Positions 41,441-50,661 of a stretch of 64,000 nucleotides of DNA are shown here, piece after piece. The first letter of the stretch is position 1; each line of letters starts with the position of its first letter. Under the pieces are notes generated by a model. That model worked only from the letters and a program-made list of their open reading frames with translations. It was not told where the DNA came from and made no database searches. The translations under genes were made by a program, and so were the position numbers. The DNA comes from Paenibacillus darwinianus (GTDB lineage Bacteria > Bacillota > Bacilli > Paenibacillales > Paenibacillaceae), in assembly GCF_000598065.1 (NCBI RefSeq), contig NZ_KK082171.1:19808-83807 (forward strand), in the 5' to 3' direction.

Positions 41441-44194
41441 ATGGTTACAGAAGCTATGACATCCGGGACTGCAACGATGCCGCGACCGGAATATCCCCGT
41501 CCGGATTGGCAGAGGAGCGAATGGCTCAATCTGAACGGTGTATGGTCGTTTCGATTCGATCCAAACAACGAAGGTATCGGTCATTGTTGGCAGACGATAG
41601 ATGAAACCGCTTACGATCAAGCGATTACGGTTCCGTTCTCCTGGACAAGTCCCTTGTCCGGCATCGGTAAGGACGTGAAAGGGATCGGCTGGTATCGTCG
41701 TACGCTGAACTGGAAGCCGTCCGAAGCCGGTTCGCGCATTTTCCTGCGTTTCGGCGCCGTCGACTATTCCTGCGATGTCTGGGTCAATGGCGCACATGCC
41801 GGTTTCCATAAAGGCGGATACGGAACATTCGAGTTTGATATAACGGACACATGGAAGCCGGACGGAGACAATACGATCGTCGTGCGTGCGGAGGATCACG
41901 ACAACGACTACCAAACGCGCGGCAAACAGGGCTACGGCGAAATCCGGGGAATCTGGCAGCCGGTTTGGTTGGAAGCGCGGCCGCAAGCTTATGTGCGGGA
42001 TGCCAAGTTTGTGACATCCCTCGACGGGCGAGTCGATTTGACGGTTGCCGTGCAAGCACACAAAGCCGGCCCTGCGGAATTGACGCTCAGGTTCGCGGAA
42101 GGCGCGGTAACGCATACGCAGCAGCTGACGGTTTCCGCAGGCGAGAACAAGATTACCGCGTCGTTTACGGTCAACGATCCACAGCTATGGAGTCCGGAAA
42201 CGCCGTATTTATACGAAGGAGAAATAAGGTTGTCGGGCGATTTCGGCTTGGATACCGTCAGCACCTATTTCGGCATTCGCGAGATCGGTACGTCGAGGTT
42301 CGGCGGCAGAGGCTACCGGTGGATTACGCTCAACGGTAAACCTGTGTATCTGAACGGTACGCTGGACCAGTCGTTTCATCCGACCGGCTACTTCACCTAT
42401 CCGTCCGATGATGAAATGAGAGATGAAATCTTCCTCATGAAGCGGCTTGGACTTAACTTCGTCCGCATTCACATCAAACCGGAAGAGCCGCGCAAGCTGT
42501 ACTGGGCCGACAAGCTCGGCATTCTGGTGATGGAGGACATGCCCTGTTTCTGGGGACGTCCGGACGAAATTGCACGCGCTGCATATGAGCATGAAGCGCG
42601 GGAAGTCATCGACCGGGACTACAATCATCCGTCCATCTTCTCATGGGTGATGTTTAATGAGACCTGGGGCCTGATGTCGGGCGATATGACGCCGGGGCTG
42701 GCGAGCGATATCACCAAGCGCGACGGCTTTCTGCCCGAAACCCAGCAATGGGTGCGGGACATGTACCGCTGGGCGAAGCGGATCGACCCGTCAAGAATCG
42801 TGGAAGACAACTCGCCGTGCAACGGGGACCATGTCGAGACCGACATTAATACGTGGCATTTCTATATCAACGGCTATGACCAGGTTCGTGCGCATGTGAG
42901 TGAAGTGGTGGAGAAAACGTTCCCCGGCTCCGACTTCAATTACATCGGAGGCAATGTACAAACGGATGCTCCGCTTATGAACAGTGAATGCGGCAACGTA
43001 TGGGGTATCGATCACGGCGCTGGCGACAGCGACCTCGCATGGCATTACCGCTATATGATGAACGAATTCCGGCGGCACGACAAAATGTGCGGCTTCGTGT
43101 TCACCGAATTCCGCGACGTTACCAATGAGTTCAACGGCTATTACCGGCTGGATGGCTCCGACAAGCATTTCGGATATGAAGCTTTCGTGCCGGGCATGAC
43201 ATTGGCCGATCTGCATTCACCGGACTTCCTTGTCATCGACGCGCCGCCGTCCCAAACGGTGGAAGCGGGAGAGAACGTAACCGTGCCGCTGCTGCGTTCA
43301 AGCTTCTCGGACCGGTATCACGGTCATACGCTCAAGGTCTCATGGGAGCTGCATTACGACAATCTCGGCACACGCACTGTAGCCGATCGCGGAATCGCCG
43401 ACGCCGCTTGGGACGGCTACGGCGTGGCAGCCATAGCGCCGCTCACGGTCGGCATGCCCAAGCAGGATGCCGTCGCCGTGCTGGCGATCCGTTTGTTGAA
43501 CGAAGCAGGGGAAACCGTTACGAGAAATTTCATTACGTTCGATGTGCGCGGGGGCGAAGAGAGTGGCGTGTACGATGCCGAAGGAGCTTTCGTTGGCATC
43601 CCTGTCGGCAGCTTTGCCGGAAATTCCTTCTCTCACCAATGGGAAGCGATTCAAGGGGCGAAAGTGAACGGCGCCGGGCACGGGAAATTCGTGTATGACG
43701 TTAAGCTCCCGGACCAATCGGTGCAGGAATTCATCGGGGACATCGAAATCCTGTTCGAAGCGAGCGCCAAGCGCGTATTGACCCGAAACGTGGAGGGTGT
43801 AAAGGAGCAAGCGATGGGCGTTCATTATATGCACGGCGCTGCGGCGAACGTAGAGCATAATCCGAACACCTATTACATGACTGACGACGAGCTGCATGAG
43901 TCGAAGGTAAATGTCCTGATCGATGGGGAGCGGATCGCATCGGTATCGCTGCCTGACGATCCGGCCGACAGTAGAGGCGTGCTGTCATGGCACTATCAGC
44001 CGGTGGCGAACAAGCTGGATGAAGCGGGTTCTTACGGTTATTTGTGCAAAATCACCGTGCCGGGCCGCGTGGCCGCCGTGCTCGACCGAAGCCGAAACTT
44101 CCGTTTGGAACTTGAAGCGGACGAAGGCGGACTTGCGCTGTACGGGCGCAATGCCGGCCGTTATCCAATCGACCTGTTGATCCGTTATCGCTGA
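41441..44194 (+). CDS. GH2 family glycosidase (beta-galactosidase/mannosidase-like)
   Basis: A 917-aa GH2 enzyme. The N-terminal jelly roll (WLNLNGVWSFRFDP) is followed by an immunoglobulin-like domain and a TIM barrel with acid/base Glu407 in VMFNETWGL and nucleophile Glu516 in LMNSECGNV. About 270 extra residues follow the barrel as beta-sandwich domains. There is no signal peptide. GH2 covers beta-galactosidase, beta-mannosidase and beta-glucuronidase activities. The barrel residues do not settle which applies; an exo-acting beta-glycosidase on imported oligosaccharides fits the adjacent transporter. ATG 41441 is 11 nt after AAAGG. Confidence 0.88.
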   Translation: MVTEAMTSGTATMPRPEYPRPDWQRSEWLNLNGVWSFRFDPNNEGIGHCWQTIDETAYDQAITVPFSWTSPLSGIGKDVKGIGWYRRTLNWKPSEAGSRIFLRFGAVDYSCDVWVNGAHAGFHKGGYGTFEFDITDTWKPDGDNTIVVRAEDHDNDYQTRGKQGYGEIRGIWQPVWLEARPQAYVRDAKFVTSLDGRVDLTVAVQAHKAGPAELTLRFAEGAVTHTQQLTVSAGENKITASFTVNDPQLWSPETPYLYEGEIRLSGDFGLDTVSTYFGIREIGTSRFGGRGYRWITLNGKPVYLNGTLDQSFHPTGYFTYPSDDEMRDEIFLMKRLGLNFVRIHIKPEEPRKLYWADKLGILVMEDMPCFWGRPDEIARAAYEHEAREVIDRDYNHPSIFSWVMFNETWGLMSGDMTPGLASDITKRDGFLPETQQWVRDMYRWAKRIDPSRIVEDNSPCNGDHVETDINTWHFYINGYDQVRAHVSEVVEKTFPGSDFNYIGGNVQTDAPLMNSECGNVWGIDHGAGDSDLAWHYRYMMNEFRRHDKMCGFVFTEFRDVTNEFNGYYRLDGSDKHFGYEAFVPGMTLADLHSPDFLVIDAPPSQTVEAGENVTVPLLRSSFSDRYHGHTLKVSWELHYDNLGTRTVADRGIADAAWDGYGVAAIAPLTVGMPKQDAVAVLAIRLLNEAGETVTRNFITFDVRGGEESGVYDAEGAFVGIPVGSFAGNSFSHQWEAIQGAKVNGAGHGKFVYDVKLPDQSVQEFIGDIEILFEASAKRVLTRNVEGVKEQAMGVHYMHGAAANVEHNPNTYYMTDDELHESKVNVLIDGERIASVSLPDDPADSRGVLSWHYQPVANKLDEAGSYGYLCKITVPGRVAAVLDRSRNFRLELEADEGGLALYGRNAGRYPIDLLIRYR

Positions 44195-44301
44195 TCGTAC
44201 AATCGACAAGGAGGTGATGCTTATTGAACCTCGTTTAAAGCAATCATTTCTAATCGAAGAAACTTGACTGCTTCCAATCATGGAATAAGGGGAGATCTGA
44301 A

Positions 44302-45594
44302 ATGAAAAGAAGATTTGGTTTCTTGGTAGCTGCAGTACTTGTATTGTCCATGATGCTCAGCGCATGCAGCGGCGGCAACAGCAATAACGGCGGAGCAAAT
44401 GAGGCTGCAAACGGAGGATCTGAAAACAACGGCGCGCCCGCAGCAGGAGAGAAAATCACGCTGTCCTACTGGACGCTCTTTTCCGGCGGCGATGGTGAGA
44501 ATATGGATGCTCTCATCGCCGAATTCAATAAAACCCATCCGAATATCGAGATCAAAAATACAAAGCTGGAATGGGCGGAGTACTACACGAAGTTGATTAC
44601 CGCGGTGGGGAACGGGAACGGCCCGGATATCGGTATTTCCCATGTAACCGGGCTGGATGACGTTGCCGATGCGGCAGGCGTGGATTGGGGCACCTACAAC
44701 GAGAATCTTCTGAATGCGACCGTTGTGGACGGTAAGCATTATGCGGTACCGATCGACACGCATCCCTTGATCATGTATTACAACAAAAAACTGTTAAGAG
44801 ACGCCGGACTGCTCGGCGAAGACGGAAAGCCGGTTCTGGAGCAGTCTGCTGATGGCTTTACTACGTTCTTGTCTACCCTTAAGGAGAAGCTCCCAAGCAG
44901 CGTAACGCCTTTCGCGTTTGAGAGCAAAGATCAAGATCCATACCGTCTCTGGTGGTCTCTGTACAAGCAGCAGGGCGGGAACGACGTGATTTCTGAAGAC
45001 CAGAAATCGGCGGAGATCGATGCGGACAAGGCTGCGAAAGCGGCGGGGTACATTCAAGACCTGTACGTCAAGGGCTTCATCAAAAAGAACGATCCTGATT
45101 TTTATAAAACGTTTCAGAGCGGCGCGGGCGCCATCACGATGACCGGCGTCTGGGCAACCGGAACCTGGGAGTCGACGAAAGGCCTCGAGTTCGGCGCCAT
45201 GCCGATCCCGAAAATTTTCGACCAGGAAGCAACATGGGGCGACTCTCATACGATCGTTCTGCCGGTGACGAAGGACGAAGATCCTGCCAAACGGCAAGCT
45301 GCTCTGACCTTTGCCAACTGGGTTGCCGACAACGGGCAGATTTGGGCCAAAGCCGGCCATATTCCTTCCAAACCGGCAGTCATCGAGAAGCAGGAGTTTA
45401 AAGATATGCCATATCGGAGCGATTATGTAGCCGTTGCCGACACGGTTGCATTCGGTAATCCATCCACGAAGAGCTGGCAAATTCGCGACCTGGCCATTGT
45501 GAAATATCTGAATGAAGTATGGGCGAATAAAATGACGCCGGCCGATGCCATCGCCAAGATGCAGCCGGAAATTCAAAAGGTTATTGACCAATAA
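44302..45594 (+). CDS. Sugar-binding lipoprotein
   Basis: A 430-aa type 1 solute-binding protein. The signal MKRRFGFLVAAVLVLSMM ends in the lipobox LSAC (Cys22), followed by a Gly/Asn/Ala-rich linker and the mature start ITLSYWTLFSGGDGENMD. It is typical of MalE/UgpB-like receptors. It is preceded by the GH2 gene and followed by a 13-bp perfect stem-loop and a permease pair. It should supply the GH2 substrate. RBS GGGGAG lies before ATG 44302. Confidence 0.93.
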   Translation: MKRRFGFLVAAVLVLSMMLSACSGGNSNNGGANEAANGGSENNGAPAAGEKITLSYWTLFSGGDGENMDALIAEFNKTHPNIEIKNTKLEWAEYYTKLITAVGNGNGPDIGISHVTGLDDVADAAGVDWGTYNENLLNATVVDGKHYAVPIDTHPLIMYYNKKLLRDAGLLGEDGKPVLEQSADGFTTFLSTLKEKLPSSVTPFAFESKDQDPYRLWWSLYKQQGGNDVISEDQKSAEIDADKAAKAAGYIQDLYVKGFIKKNDPDFYKTFQSGAGAITMTGVWATGTWESTKGLEFGAMPIPKIFDQEATWGDSHTIVLPVTKDEDPAKRQAALTFANWVADNGQIWAKAGHIPSKPAVIEKQEFKDMPYRSDYVAVADTVAFGNPSTKSWQIRDLAIVKYLNEVWANKMTPADAIAKMQPEIQKVIDQ

Positions 45595-45613
45595 AGCAGC
45601 GATAGGATTCGGC

Positions 45614-45644
45614 TTTCAGCTTGCAGCCCGACTGCAAGCTGAAA
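45614..45644 (+). other. Perfect stem-loop between SBP and permease genes
   Basis: tttcagcttgcag and ctgcaagctgaaa form a perfect 13-bp stem with a 5-nt loop, 19 bp after the SBP stop. No T-run follows, so it is not a plain terminator. Its position matches the stem-loop at 29236-29275. Confidence 0.8.
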
Positions 45645-45673
45645 CGCCAAGCAGCGGGGGAGAGGTGAAGAGC

Positions 45674-46558
45674 GTGCAAATGAACCGATGGAGAGCAGAT
45701 GCGCAGGCGCTGCTGTTTCTGCTCCCCTTTCTGGTAGTCTATGTTGTGTTTACAATCTGGCCGATGATCAAAGGCTTGGAAATGAGCTTTTACAAATGGA
45801 CGCTGATCAAAAAAATGAAATACGTCGGCCTCGATAATTACAATCAAATGCTGCAGGATACGGCGTTCTGGTCGGCAGTCTGGCATTCGCTGCTGTTCGT
45901 TATCCTGAGTACGCCGGCCATGATCGTGCTGGCCATTGTGCTGGCTCTGATCGCAAACCGGCGGTCGAGGCTGCAAAAGTTTTATCGGAGCGTCTTTTTT
46001 CTGCCCAGTATATTATCGGTTGCGGTAGCTTCCTTCCTGGGTTTGTTCATTTTTCAGCCTTACACCGGCTTATTAAATACGCTGCTTCATCTCATCGGGC
46101 TGCTGCCCGATAACAAGGAGATTTTTTGGCTGAACGAAACGAACCTGGCATGGATTGCGGTTACCTTGCTGACATTGTGGTGGACGGTCGGCTTTAACTT
46201 CATTCTGTACCTTTCCGCGATGCAGGATATTCCCGAAGATGTATATGAAGCGGCGCGGCTCGACGGTGCGAACGACTCGCAAATTTTCTGGCGCATTACG
46301 CTGCCGATGCTTAGCGGGATAACCAAAACGATCACGATGCTGCAGATTATTGCTTCGTTTAAAGTCTTTTTGCAAATTTACATCATGACAGGCGGGGGCC
46401 CATTGGATCAAACAAGGCCTATTATCCAATATATCTGGCAGACGGGCTTCCGGGAGAACAACCTCGGCTATGCTTCGGCCATGTCTTATATGCTGTTTGT
46501 CATCCTTCTCGTGTTATCCGCGTTTCAGTATTGGCTGAATAACCGGAAGGGGGCTTAA
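45674..46558 (+). CDS. Sugar ABC transporter permease, MalF type
   Basis: A 294-aa membrane subunit. GTG 45674 lies 6 nt after AGAGGTG; the open frame upstream to 45545 runs through the stem-loop and the SBP end. The EAA loop reads YEAARLDGANDSQIFWRIT. The conserved IYIMTGGGPLDQTRPI stretch near the C-terminus is complete, in contrast to the fragment at 37600-37833. It pairs with the MalG-type gene 4 bp downstream and the lipoprotein upstream. Confidence 0.92.
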   Translation: MQMNRWRADAQALLFLLPFLVVYVVFTIWPMIKGLEMSFYKWTLIKKMKYVGLDNYNQMLQDTAFWSAVWHSLLFVILSTPAMIVLAIVLALIANRRSRLQKFYRSVFFLPSILSVAVASFLGLFIFQPYTGLLNTLLHLIGLLPDNKEIFWLNETNLAWIAVTLLTLWWTVGFNFILYLSAMQDIPEDVYEAARLDGANDSQIFWRITLPMLSGITKTITMLQIIASFKVFLQIYIMTGGGPLDQTRPIIQYIWQTGFRENNLGYASAMSYMLFVILLVLSAFQYWLNNRKGA

Positions 46559-46562
46559 CGGT

Positions 46563-47369
46563 ATGAAGTGGATCATTCGATTGTTTTCCATGCTGCTCGC
46601 TCTGCTGTTTATCTTCCCTTTGATCTGGATGCTTATTGTGTCGGTTAAGGTGGAAGGGATGAAAATCACAACGCTGCTCGACTGGTTTACCCCGCCTTAT
46701 TCGTTTGCCGTTTATCAAGAAGTGATGACGCAAACGAAGCTGATGCAGTGGGTTTGGAACAGCTTTTTTGTAGCCGTCTGCGTTATGGTTCTGACCGTCT
46801 TAATGGCTGCGATGGCCGGATATGCGATGTCCAAAATCAATTTCAGGTACAAAAGCTTCATGTTCTTTTTTATTCTGGCAGGGCTGCTGATTCCGGGTGA
46901 AGCGATTTTGATCCCGCTTTATCAGGTGGCGAAGGATCTGGACATTCTGAATTCGTATCAGGGACTCATTTTTCCGGTGCTGGCATCGCCGTTTGCGATC
47001 ATCATACTCAAAAGCTTTTTTGACGGCGTACCGAACGATCTGATTGAGAGCGTCCAAATCGACGGCGGCGGTATATGGCGGATATTCGGAAGCATCATGC
47101 TGCCGCTCGTTCGGCCGGCCTTGGCCTCTATGGCCATTCTGACCTTCATCGGCTCATGGAACAACTTCCTTTGGCCGTTCCTATCCGTTACGGACGATAA
47201 CCTGTACACGCTGCCGATGGGCATTCCCACGCTAATGGACCAATATACGGAAGATTACGTGAAACCGATGGTTATCAATACGATCTCATCGATTCCGATA
47301 ATGATACTTTTCTTGATTTTTGAACGCCAGATTGTCAAAGGAATCAGTATGTCGGGGATAAAAGGATGA
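46563..47369 (+). CDS. Carbohydrate ABC transporter permease, MalG type
   Basis: A 268-aa membrane subunit, somewhat short but complete with six helices. The coupling loop is IESVQIDGGGIWRIFGSI and the ending FERQIVKGISMSGIKG. ATG 46563 starts 4 bp after the preceding stop; AAGGGGG lies in the end of that gene. It completes the third galactoside-region importer. Beyond its stop the operon runs into decayed sequences. Confidence 0.92.
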   Translation: MKWIIRLFSMLLALLFIFPLIWMLIVSVKVEGMKITTLLDWFTPPYSFAVYQEVMTQTKLMQWVWNSFFVAVCVMVLTVLMAAMAGYAMSKINFRYKSFMFFFILAGLLIPGEAILIPLYQVAKDLDILNSYQGLIFPVLASPFAIIILKSFFDGVPNDLIESVQIDGGGIWRIFGSIMLPLVRPALASMAILTFIGSWNNFLWPFLSVTDDNLYTLPMGIPTLMDQYTEDYVKPMVINTISSIPIMILFLIFERQIVKGISMSGIKG

Positions 47370-47405
47370 TGAAATGAAAAATCGAGGGTGGAAAGATGAA
47401 CCCAT

Positions 47406-47576
47406 CGCGGGAACCAGTGTGAGAACTGGAGTGCCATCGGCAACACCGTTAACGGCAGCATGGCCGAGTTTGTGGCCGTCCCCGCCGGAAATATCGTCAA
47501 GCTGCCCGACACGATGTCATTAGAGCAGGGCGCGTTCATTGAGCCGATGGCGTGTGTCGTCTACGGGATGAACCGG
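47406..47576 (+). pseudogene. Fragment of a zinc-dependent alcohol dehydrogenase
   Basis: One frame from 47406 to 47576 encodes about 57 residues including NQCENWSAIGNTVNGSMAEF, VAVPAGNIVKLPDTMSLEQG and AFIEPMACVVYGMNR, the segment between the structural zinc lobe and the cofactor domain of sorbitol-dehydrogenase-like enzymes. A GAGGGTGG site and ATG 47396 stand just before it in another frame. The N-terminal 90 and C-terminal 200 residues expected are missing. The right boundary coincides with a perfect hairpin and then transposase remnants. Confidence 0.8.
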
Positions 47577-47598
47577 CCCATGGAGAAATCCATGGGCC
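47575..47598. repeat. Perfect 10-bp inverted repeat with GAAA loop
   Basis: ggcccatgga - gaaa - tccatgggcc. It lies exactly at the junction between dehydrogenase and transposase remnants. A GAAA tetraloop would make a stable RNA hairpin, but no T-run follows. Confidence 0.75.
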
Positions 47599-47934
47599 TT
47601 AGCTGTCCAGAAAGTCGGCGCGCACTGCCAGTGGAACAAAGGTCGCATCGGCAATTGGTTCGACCGGTTCTTCCCGGAGTATGCCGGCGTCTTCAAGAAC
47701 TGGGACGGCTAAGCATCGCTCATGACGATGAGGGCGTTCCCGCTGCCAGCGGACATCGTCGGGCAGGGGGGCCAGAGACGTCCTGGCTCACTGGAACGTG
47801 CCGGGAGTTGGAGCGATTACCGTGGCCGAATTTCTGGTGCCTTCAGCATCGCTCGCGATCTGATTACGAAAACAAAGGCCGAGCCTGAATACCGTGAGCT
47901 GGCCTATCGGCTGATCGAACGCTCGACGGTGTAA
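47599..47934 (+). pseudogene. Remnant of an IS110-family transposase
   Basis: The frame from 47599 encodes LAVQKVGAHCQWNKG, then GRIGNWFDRFFPEYAGVFKN, resembling the middle of IS110-type transposases. It hits TAA near 47710. The same frame then continues with ASLMTMRAFPLPADIV. A different frame shows PGVGAITVAEFLVP of the C-terminal transposase-IS116/IS110 domain. The end KTKAEPEYRELAYRLIERST is back in the first frame. This indicates one stop, frameshifts and deletions. It is unlike the intact copy at 62759, so it came from another element. Confidence 0.75.
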
Positions 47935-47936
47935 AA

Positions 47937-48719
47937 TCAGGTTTTGTCGACCTCGATTTTGGCCGGGTTGTTGATTTTGTAAGGGACGGGATGCTTCGTG
48001 AGCTTCTTGGCTACGATTTTCCCGTCGAACCGGATCGTATCCCCGACTTCCAGTTCCAGTTTCTTGAGCGTGGCGCTGTGGCTCGACCATGCTGCTCCGA
48101 TCTCGGTTGGCGGCTCTTCAATCGCTACGGCCTCGTAGATGACGACTTCATCCTCCGTATCCGAGAAATGGTTCGGCACCGTCGTAAATTCCTTTACGGT
48201 TGCCGTCATACGAACTTTTTCTTCCGGCATCTGGGGTTTGGACGTCTTTTCTTTTTTGGCTTTCGCCTTGGCAGGCTGATTTGCCTTAGCCGCTTCCGCC
48301 TGTGCTCGCGCTGCCTCTACAGGTTGAACGGCTTCAACTGCTTGCGGCGTCTCATGCTTCGCAGTCTGCGGTTCCGCGCTGCGGGACTCAACGCCAAGAG
48401 CCTTCTCGCTATCCGTCTCTATCGATGGTTCAACTGAAGCCGACAGCTTCTGGCCGTAATTCGCCGCCTGCATCTCCTTCAGGTACGAGGGGTGGATGCA
48501 GTGCCGCTGCTCGTTGTCGAATGCGATGACCGCAGTCATTTTATCGACGTAGCCGATCATGCTGCAGGTCAGATTCATGCCGTTGCCCTTATAGACAAAG
48601 GTCTTTGTTCTGGAAGCTTTCTCGGAAAGCAATCCCCACTCCTTGCATTGTGCGAGCTGTTCGGCCTCGCTGTCGAAGGCGATATACGCGGCCGGCTCGA
48701 TGATGAACGAATATCCCAT
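47937..48719 (-). CDS. Conserved hypothetical protein with Ala/Lys-rich linker
   Basis: A 260-aa cytoplasmic protein in three parts. The N-terminal globular region is residues 1-95 (MGYSFIIEPAAYIAFDSEAE with two Cys and a HCIHPSYLKEM end). A low-complexity Ala/Glu/Lys/Pro linker follows (about 100-165). The C-terminal domain (about 168-260: RMTATVKEFTTVPNHFSDTE and LELEVGDTIRFDGKIVAKKL) has a strand pattern that could be an OB fold. No enzyme signature is visible. GGCGGAGAAGC precedes the ATG. It has no evident partner; a nucleic-acid role is only suggested by the OB-like tail and basic linker. Confidence 0.65.
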   Translation of the reverse strand: MGYSFIIEPAAYIAFDSEAEQLAQCKEWGLLSEKASRTKTFVYKGNGMNLTCSMIGYVDKMTAVIAFDNEQRHCIHPSYLKEMQAANYGQKLSASVEPSIETDSEKALGVESRSAEPQTAKHETPQAVEAVQPVEAARAQAEAAKANQPAKAKAKKEKTSKPQMPEEKVRMTATVKEFTTVPNHFSDTEDEVVIYEAVAIEEPPTEIGAAWSSHSATLKKLELEVGDTIRFDGKIVAKKLTKHPVPYKINNPAKIEVDKT

Positions 48720-48772
48720 AGCTTCTCCGCCTTTCTTGTACCCACGAGTATTCTACCACAACGAACAGCAAA

Positions 48773-48799
48773 AAGGCTGCCGGCTCGTTCGGCAGCCTT
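48773..48799 (-). terminator. Rho-independent terminator (minus strand)
   Basis: A perfect 10-bp stem (aaggctgccg / cggcagcctt) with a 7-nt loop is followed on the minus strand by TTTTT. It ends a transcript coming from the right, in which no intact gene was recognised. Confidence 0.75.
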
Positions 48800-49216
48800 G
48801 ACGCATATAAGGCGGGGACTAGGATTACCGGGCATTGCCGTCTGCGCCGTGCGGCCGGTTGCCCGATCCGGGACCGTAAGGCGGAATAGCCGCAAAGTCA
48901 GGAGCCTGTGTGGCATTGGTCTGTTTGGATTCCGCAGCAAGTAGCAGGAAAAGCTCCCGATATCTTCTTTATTAGAGGTATGCGTCGGATCTAACAGAAT
49001 TTCTCCCTCTAATTCGGCAAGTTGCTGATAAAGGAGGCATTTTGCACAACGTTAGCGGGAGTTTTTCCCACATACGGGTCCCACGAGAACATTTGGGCAA
49101 AATTAACGGGAGCTATTCCTGCTCGCCTTGGCGGGACTTCCGCTGCAAGCGAAAATGTGGGTTTATTCAGCCTGCTTCTCTATCGCGGGCGCTTGGGGAA
49201 CAAAGAAAACCTTCAA
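48800..49216. other. Intergenic stretch without an intact gene
   Basis: On the minus strand two overlapping frames read LAELEGEILLDPTHTSNKED and then, shifted, LAAESKQTNATQAPDFAAIP followed by YGPGSGNRPHGADGN to a stop near 48826. No standard start codon opens the second part. This looks like a frameshifted small gene or a degenerate repeat, and a terminator follows it at 48773. Nothing else is supported. Confidence 0.4.
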
Positions 49217-49255
49217 TAAAAAACAGGCCGACCGGAAACCTCCGGCTGGCCTGTT
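49217..49255 (-). terminator. Terminator of the dicarboxylate transporter gene
   Basis: aacaggccgaccgga pairs with tccggctggcctgtt (one internal mismatch) around a 4-nt loop. On the minus strand it is followed by TTTTTT and lies 8 bp after the stop. Confidence 0.9.
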
Positions 49256-49263
49256 TGCTCGCT

Positions 49264-50553
49264 TTACACCGACTTCGCTATACGTTTCGCTGCCGGACGC
49301 ATGTCATCCGCGGCTGCTTCCGGCTGCCCGCCCGGATGGAACTCATTCTCGGCCTTTGCAACGATGACGGTCGCCACGCCGTTGCCGATCAGGTTCGTAA
49401 TGGCGCGCGCTTCCGACATGAAGCGGTCGACGCCGAGCAGCAGCGCCATGCCGGCCAATGGAATCGCAGGGAAGGCGGCCAGCGTTGCGGCTAGCGTGAT
49501 GAAGCCGGAGCCCGTGACGCCCGCGGCACCCTTGGAGGTCAGCATCAATACGCCGAGCAGCGTAATCTGCTGCCAGATCGACAAGTCTACGCCGGATGCC
49601 TGCGCGACGAACATCGCCGCCATCGAGAGGTAGATCGCGGTGCCGTCCAAATTGAACGAGTAGCCGGTCGGAATGACTAGCCCAACCACCGGCTTGGAGC
49701 AGCCGTACTTCTCAAGCTTCTCCATCATGCGGGGCAGGGCGGACTCGGAAGAGGACGTGCCCAGCACCAGCATGATTTCCTCTTTAATATAGGCGATAAA
49801 TTTGAATATGCTGAAACCGTAAGCTTTGGCGATCAGTCCCAACACAACGATGATAAACAACGCCATCGTAATATAGACGGAACCCATCAGCTTGCCGAGG
49901 GACGTAAGCGACTCAATGCCGAATTTGCCGATCGTGTATGACATCGCTCCGAATGCCGCAATCGGGGACACCTTCATAATCATGTTGACGATGCCGAAAA
50001 AGGCTTGGCCGAGCTTGTCGAACAAATCGATGACCGGCTTGGCTTTCTGGCCCATTGCCGTCAAGGATAAGCCGAACAGGATCGCAAAGAACAGGATGGG
50101 CAGCAGCTCGCCGCCCGCCATGGCGGCAACGACGTTCTCCGGCACGATTCCAACGACAAAGCCTATGAAGCCGTGGCTTGATTCGGCCGCCTTCTCCGTA
50201 TATTGGGTGATGTCGCCCGTTGCGCTGCTCGCAACGATGCCGGCCCCTGGCTTAATCAGGTTGACGACGACCAGACCGATCGCAAGCGCGATCGTGGTAA
50301 CGATTTCAAAGTACAGGAGCGCCTTGCCGCCGATGCGGCCAACTTTTTTCATGTCGCCCATGTTGGCGATGCCGTGCACCACGGTAAAAAACACGATCGG
50401 CGCAATAACCATTTTAATCAGCTTGAGGAACACATCGCCGAGCACCTTCAATTTTTCTCCCGTAGCCGGGAAAAAGTGGCCGAGCAGGATGCCGAGCACA
50501 ATGGCGATAATAACCTGCACGGTTAAATTTCTGAAATTGATCCGGAACTTCAT
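49264..50553 (-). CDS. dctA: C4-dicarboxylate/proton or sodium symporter (DAACS family)
   Basis: A 429-aa secondary transporter of the dicarboxylate/amino acid:cation symporter family, with eight helices and two re-entrant hairpins. Signature motifs are [17 protein letters not shown] (hairpin 1), [13 protein letters not shown] (helix 7) and the [19 protein letters not shown] segment (hairpin 2). It imports malate, succinate and fumarate. DctA is preferred over a glutamate carrier because the adjacent genes are a DctP-like receptor, DctS/DctR and malic enzyme. It is terminated by the hairpin at 49217. Confidence 0.9.
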   Translation of the reverse strand: MKFRINFRNLTVQVIIAIVLGILLGHFFPATGEKLKVLGDVFLKLIKMVIAPIVFFTVVHGIANMGDMKKVGRIGGKALLYFEIVTTIALAIGLVVVNLIKPGAGIVASSATGDITQYTEKAAESSHGFIGFVVGIVPENVVAAMAGGELLPILFFAILFGLSLTAMGQKAKPVIDLFDKLGQAFFGIVNMIMKVSPIAAFGAMSYTIGKFGIESLTSLGKLMGSVYITMALFIIVVLGLIAKAYGFSIFKFIAYIKEEIMLVLGTSSSESALPRMMEKLEKYGCSKPVVGLVIPTGYSFNLDGTAIYLSMAAMFVAQASGVDLSIWQQITLLGVLMLTSKGAAGVTGSGFITLAATLAAFPAIPLAGMALLLGVDRFMSEARAITNLIGNGVATVIVAKAENEFHPGGQPEAAADDMRPAAKRIAKSV

Positions 50554-50661
50554 GGGACACAGCCTCTCTTTTCATTTTTTGAAAACGCTTTATATTTGTC
50601 CCAAGTGTAAAAGAGAGTTCGTTTCAAAACAAGAATAAGGTCATATTGTTCTTTTTGGTCG

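Noticed and set aside
44208..44270. Strong AAGGAGGTGATG after the GH2 stop with a 16-codon frame
   Set aside because: The start codon would be only a few bases from the site, and the peptide shows nothing recognisable. Probably a relic or chance.
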